From Tipula vernalis (taxonomy: Eukaryota > Arthropoda > Insecta > Diptera > Tipulidae): a stretch of 64,000 bases of DNA. This document shows, piece by piece, positions 59,800 to 64,000 of the stretch. The position numbers and the translations under genes were made by a program. Each line of letters opens with the position of its first letter. Position 1 is the first letter of the stretch. The notes below the pieces were generated by a model, which saw only the letters and a program-made list of their open reading frames with translations, was not told the origin of the DNA and made no database searches. The stretch spans positions 28,757,992 to 28,821,991 of the forward strand of contig OY282560.1 of assembly GCA_958295665.1 (NCBI GenBank). Direction: 5' to 3'.

Positions 59800-61267
59800 A
59801 GGTATGTATTCACCGGACATCTCATCTTGACTCCCATTAACAGCTCGAATGGACTCATCGCGATGCTTCGATGAAATGAATTATTCAGTTACTGTCCGTT
59901 ATAATATGCTCAGGACTACCGAACACTGCCTTCTGCTGCTCTAGCTTTTGCAGAGTCTCCTTCGTAGTAACGGATTTCGTAGGGTACAGCCAAATAAATT
60001 TGGAAAATCCGTCAATCACATACATGATATACTTATATTGTTTTTTAGTAGAAGACAGATTTCCCACAGAGAGGTGCCGCCCAGCATGTCCGTTAACGGT
60101 TTGGCGATAATAGCGTAGCCCTCCACGAATTTTTGGAAGTAGCTCGTTAATCCCAGAAAGCTCCATTTAATCTGTAAGCCATTTTCTTCGGCCACCTTGA
60201 GAACCTCCTGTAATCGTTCTATTCCTTCCTCTGGGGTGCTAGCATGTATCACTATATCGTACATATAAACACAAACTAATTTTCGAATACACAGTGGAGC
60301 AAAAATCTTGTTTATATACCGTTGGAATACTACTGGAGAATTACAGAGCCCAAATGGAGCAAGCAGGAACTCGTACAAACCAACTGGTGTTATAAACGCG
60401 GTGTATTTAATTGATTCCGGAGCTACTCGGACATGGAAAAATCCATTTCGTATATCGAAAGTAGAAAAAAACTTAGCGCATTGAAGCTGGTCAATTTGAT
60501 CGTCGATGCATGGCAGCGGGTATCGATCTTTAACTACCACCTGATTGAGACGTCGATAATCAACGCAAAGTCTTTTTGGACCATCCTTTTTGTTGCATAA
60601 TACAATCGGACTGGCGAAATCTGATTTACTTGGCCGAACGATATTTCCTGAATCCACTCATCGATTTGGTTCCTAACTAAATTTAACTCCAATAGCGAAA
60701 GTCGACGACAGTTTAGTGCTATTGGTGTCTCCTGAGTTAACACAATCTTCATTACTACGAGCTTTAGGGCTATAATTTATAACCATATTGTTGATCGCCT
60801 TTACATACTTATCTGCTACAACTCCAACATTTAGTGATAAGTCCCCACGTTCGATCATCATAGTATAGTTATCAGGAATAAATTTTCTCATCAAAATACT
60901 TTCCGGAGTTAAAATCGTAATTGTTTGGCTTATTATCTCCCTGCCTAAAATAATGTCCACTGGCAGTAGAAACAATATGAAATATTGTGCAATACACATC
61001 GCCATCAATCAAAACACTAGTAGAAAAGCGTCCTAAAGTTTTTAAATTTCTTGAACCGGCTCCACTGAACGTTGTTGTGTGATTCTCAAAATCTGGGACA
61101 CCAAGCATAGAATATTTTTTATGCGTCATAAAGTTCAAGTCCGATCCATTGTCCACCATGGCATACAAAGTTTGGTTGCAAATTTTAATCTCCTTCAGGT
61201 CTCTTGTAATGGATGCCATGTTGTTTTCATTGATTGCCGCGCAAATGTTTTCTTTTTTCTCGGCCAC
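59800..61267 (-). pseudogene. Second mdg3-group gypsy pol, internally deleted
   Basis: The protease site reads AMVDNGSDLNFMT (DNGS for DTGS, about 61150), and a protease end VDIILGREI follows near 60945. RT (60016-60657) has VRPSKSDFASPIVLCNKKDG and FGLCNSPVVFQRYI; its catalytic box is VYMYDIVIHA, Tyr replacing the first Asp. The thumb jumps from ENGLQIKW to SFLGLTSYFQKFVEGYAI, and the text then runs into integrase (YIMYVIDGFSKFIWLYPTKS, 59885-60100). The rest of the tether, all of RNase H, the zinc finger and the first catalytic Asp of integrase are deleted. PFELLMGVKMRCP is present near 59810-59850, where the copy ends without a 3' LTR. Confidence 0.8.
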
Positions 61268-62298
61268 TTCCTTTGTACAACTTCGCGCAATATGACCAAA
61301 ATTACCACATGTGTAGCATCGCGGTCCTTTTGCTTTTTTTTCTGCATTGATTCCCTCGATGCCCTACACCACCATAATTAAAGCATCTTGTAATTCAACA
61401 TTCATTTGATGCCGTCTTCTGAAATTCATGTTTTGGCTTAGTCGCACCTTCAACAGCCAACTCTCTCTCCTTCATGTCAGCATACAAATCCAGCTTCTGT
61501 TTGAAATCGATCATGTCTCTAGCACCAAGCAAAATATTTTTATTTGCCATGACGTCATGATGTTTGCAGCAAGTGCGATTTCTTGCAATGTTAACAAGTA
61601 ACTACGGTAAGTTTCTTTTGGTAATTTTTTCCGGTCACTCATTTTTTTATGTACTTTTGAACTAATCGTGTCCCTTTCTCTGTTCGCAAAAATAGTGCCA
61701 GCTTGTCCCACGTACCGGCATCATTTGTTGTACGCAAGCTTTGTTTCGCTGTACCATTTAATAATTTTTTAGCATACACAACTTTTTGCGCATCTTTCCA
61801 CCCAACACCAACAGAAGCTTCATTTACATCCTCGATCCATTTTTCGATCGCATAATCATCATCTCCACGGAATTAATTTAGAGAACCTTCTATATCACTG
61901 AATGGAAATACTGATCCACTGTTCATCGTTTCGGGATTATTTATATTCCCTGGCACTAGAGGAACTCGTCGAAAATGTTCATTTTCGCGCCTCAAAAGTT
62001 CAAATTGCTTGTTTTTTAGTTCTAGTTCCTTTTCAATCAACTCATCCTTTTGATTTTTAGCTTGTTCACGACTTTGGTTGTTGTTCACTGCTATAGGGTT
62101 CTGCATTGTAGAGTTATTCCGATTTAAGAAAATTTCATTGTCTAAGCGGAGTCGAAATTGTTCGATCATATCACGATAAAAATCACCGCCTTCTAAACCA
62201 CTATTTTGTCTTAAACAGTCGTTTGAAGCACTGTTATATTTTCTTTTTGTTTTTTTTTTTGCCCATTTTTGATGTTCACTATTTGCGATACGCGACAC
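61268..62298 (-). pseudogene. Gag of the second mdg3-group gypsy element
   Basis: A possible start near 62298 opens a charged, coiled-coil-like N-terminus (KDELIEKELELKNKQFELLR). After frame changes, AGTIFANRERDTISSKVHKK and KLPKETYRSYLLTLQEIAL (61511-61711) give the capsid end. Near 61280-61325 a zinc knuckle CYTCGNFGHIARSC (C-x2-C-x4-H-x4-C) remains in one frame. At least three frameshifts and stops (61860, 61650, 61400-61500) break the gene. Confidence 0.65.
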
Positions 62299-62741
62299 TT
62301 AATTATTCAAAAAATACCATATAACAGTATTACAATAATATTACAATTCGAAAGTCGATGCAAAATAGCACAGAAATACCGTTTTCTTCAGGATTAATGC
62401 CGTACTCGAACAAAATTGTATCAACACTTTCGATTAATGAGTTGATCAATAAAAACACTACGCAAGCACAACAAGGTTAAACAATTATTTAGTTATCACC
62501 TGAATTTTTTCACAATTTAATGTTTAAACCTATAAGTTAACCTTAACTTTTCGAGAAAATAATTATTTTTTAAAATACGATTTGCATAACGCCGTAACAA
62601 ATACAATCCCGTATCGATTTTACCGCTCTTCTACAGAATTATCGCGAACGTACGCCTTACGATTCGCCAACTCCCGCCTTAAATATTTATGAAAAACACC
62701 TTGATCACAAACTTTGGAGTTATCCCGGTTGAGCCCCCAAT

Positions 62742-62825
62742 TGTAGGATTTTATTTTATTATTTTAATAAGCAACAATTATAATTTATTATGGCTTTACT
62801 CTTAGGCAACATGGTCACAGGTGAT
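62742..62825 (-). repeat. Truncated 5' LTR and primer-binding region
   Basis: On the minus strand an LTR-like end ...AAAATCCTACA is followed at once by ATTGGGGGCTCAACCGGG (62725-62741), the TGGGGGCTC form of primer-binding site used by many gypsy-group elements. Only about 80 bases of LTR remain before unrelated pol sequence starts. This fixes the 5' end of the gypsy element at 59800-62825. Confidence 0.6.
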
Positions 62826-63137
62826 CACTTCTATCACTCCTAGCGCCAACATTCGCTTAATATTCTGGTCCATTTCTGTTTGCTTGGCCGATGACACTGC
62901 GTAGTATCGCTGTTTAATTGGTTTGGTAGTGCCGGTATCAATTTCATGATCTACCAAGTGCCATAAACCCTTCTGTTCGGATGAAGGAAATTTGTTCTTG
63001 TCTATATCCAAAAGTTGTTGCTGCATTTTCGATAGAACAGGATAGTCACGTCCCTTACTGTCTTTGGTAGATGGATGGTCTGCAGCTTGATTCTCCACGG
63101 CTAGCGATGGAACGATATCCAGTGTTACCGGCAACAT
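62826..63137 (-). pseudogene. N-terminal RT fragment of a third gypsy lineage
   Basis: The minus strand reads DKNKFPSSEQKGLWHLVDHE, IDTGTTKPIKQRYYAVSSAK and DQNIKRMLALGVIEV, the segment just before RT block 1 in gypsy-type pol genes. The wording differs from the neighbouring mdg3-group copy, so it is a separate element. It stops abruptly at the LTR fragment, which suggests one inserted into the other. Confidence 0.7.
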
Positions 63138-63299
63138 GACACGTATTCCTTGCAGGACGTTATAGTAGAGTTAAAATGGAACAAATTTATGCTAGTAATT
63201 TGTACAGTACGTGTAGTAAAATTTTTTTACACTTCAGTATATTTTCTATCAACTAAAATTAAAAATTAAGAACAATAAAATGTTTAATTAGTAATATTT

Positions 63300-63556
63300 G
63301 TAAGACTTCGAGAGATTTCAGCACTAGGCTTAAAGAACATGAAAAAGCCAACTGGAATAAATCTAGTGTTGCATATCATATGTTCCACCATAACCACAAA
63401 ATAGACACCACTATTTCAAAAATAATAAAAACAGTACATCAAAAATGGAAACTAGACGCATACGAGTCATACCACATCGCCAACACCACAAATCTCATGA
63501 ACACAGATGATGCAAAAATTAATTCCCCCTTATTTAAAATAACTTTTAAAAATTAA
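63300..63556 (+). pseudogene. Penelope-like element, GIY-YIG endonuclease C-terminus
   Basis: An open + frame, CKTSRDFSTRLKEHEKANWN followed by VAYHMFHHNHKI, then WKLDAYESYHIANTTN, ends at a TAA at 63554-63556. It matches the C-terminal GIY-YIG endonuclease of Penelope-like retroelements, where an R-x-x-EH helix, a spaced H and a late E-x-x-x-I are typical. The YIG strands and the whole RT are absent, so the copy is 5'-truncated near 63290. A T-rich 3' untranslated region follows to about 63835, ending in AAATAAATAAATTC. Confidence 0.65.
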
Positions 63557-63761
63557 CCATAACAAGCGCAATACCCCTTATTTTTAATTAAATTTGTGGG
63601 TTTGTCCGCCTCCGTTTTTTTTTTTTTATTTCTTTTATATTTTGTTTAGTATTTTTATATATAAGTCCTTTTTATATTTTTTTTGTTTTTTTTTTTTTAC
63701 CTGTTAAACAAACATTTTTGTATATATAAGAGTTGTTTTTACTTTAGTTTTTTAATTGCAA

Positions 63762-63810
63762 AAAATTACCTGTAGATGATCTTTACAAGATCGAAACTAG
63801 TTGTAATTTT
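63762..63810 (+). ncRNA. Hammerhead-like fold in the Penelope-like 3' region
   Basis: AAAATTAC (63762-63769) can pair with GTAATTTT (63803-63810). Inside, CTGTAGAT precedes a 6-base hairpin, GATCTT/AAGATC (63778-63783 and 63787-63792, loop TAC), which is followed by GAAAC. Order and GAAAC match the hammerhead ribozyme core, and Penelope-like elements are known to carry such ribozymes. The first core strand is CTGTAGA rather than CTGATGA, and a third stem is not evident, so activity is doubtful. Confidence 0.4.
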
Positions 63811-63835
63811 AAATAAATAAATTCAAAAATAAAAT

Positions 63836-64000
63836 TTTGGTTTTTTTATTTTTAAGTAAGTGAAAACTGTTGGTGTTTTGTGATTATACGAAATAATATT
63901 AATTATAAAAAGATCACTTACGTCACTCCGCTTCAAAAAAAATTTTTTTTTTTTTTAAAAATGTTTAATTTTGTAAAACTGTTTGATATTTTTCAACTTT
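63836..64000. other. AT-rich window end, nothing recognised
   Basis: T and A tracts only. Confidence 0.4.

Overview
The window looks like intronic or intergenic DNA from an insect, most likely a brachyceran fly. It is AT-rich and full of homopolymer tracts. It carries metazoan transposon families (piggyBac, mariner, Tc1, Ty3/gypsy, R4/Dong, L2-like, R1/LOA-like and Penelope-like). The only convincing host coding sequence is a pair of GT-AG spliced exons on the + strand (46492-46641 and 46811-47150). Their gene was not recognised. There is no sign of operons, CRISPR arrays, rRNA or tRNA, and the species call is inference.

Layout. 0.9-6.5 kb: relics of a DUF4780-type frame, a piggyBac transposase and a pogo-like transposase. 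8.8-15.1 kb: a roughly 6.3 kb DNA transposon with long inverted terminal repeats. On the minus strand it carries a broken gene of about 1,000 codons with a Mutator-like DDE core, followed by what reads as a ubiquitin-protease-like C-terminus. A MITE with a 7-bp target duplication sits inside it, and a second copy of that MITE lies at 27.4-28.3 kb. 15.1-22.0 kb: a degenerate ATGAATTTT tandem array split by a CsRn1-like gypsy element and by a mariner, which itself contains a LINE tail with a 13-bp target duplication. 22-29.7 kb: mostly featureless, with small repeats. 29.7-37.3 kb: mariner inside Tc1, then an L2-like LINE (+) intertwined with an R4/Dong-like LINE (-). 39.0-45.5 kb: a composite satellite-like field built on GGCTGAATTTT with higher-order units, interrupted by a LINE fragment. 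46.5-47.2 kb: the host exons. 47.6-48.5 kb: an R1/LOA-like LINE relic. 48.6-55.2 kb: an mdg3-like gypsy element complete from LTR to LTR with a CCGT duplication, its gag split by a mariner fragment and a foldback palindrome. 56.8-59.1 kb: an inverted-repeat MITE and a 1.7 kb element with 103-bp TIRs and an unfamiliar coding relic. 59.2-63.8 kb: a (TA)n tract, a mariner relic, an internally deleted gypsy element, a fragment of another gypsy pol, and the 3' end of a Penelope-like element with a hammerhead-like fold.

Almost every transposon reading frame is broken by frameshifts, stops or deletions, so the window is a layered record of old insertions. The most interesting item is the long-TIR element at 8.8-15.1 kb, because of its unusual domain combination and repeated subterminal motif.
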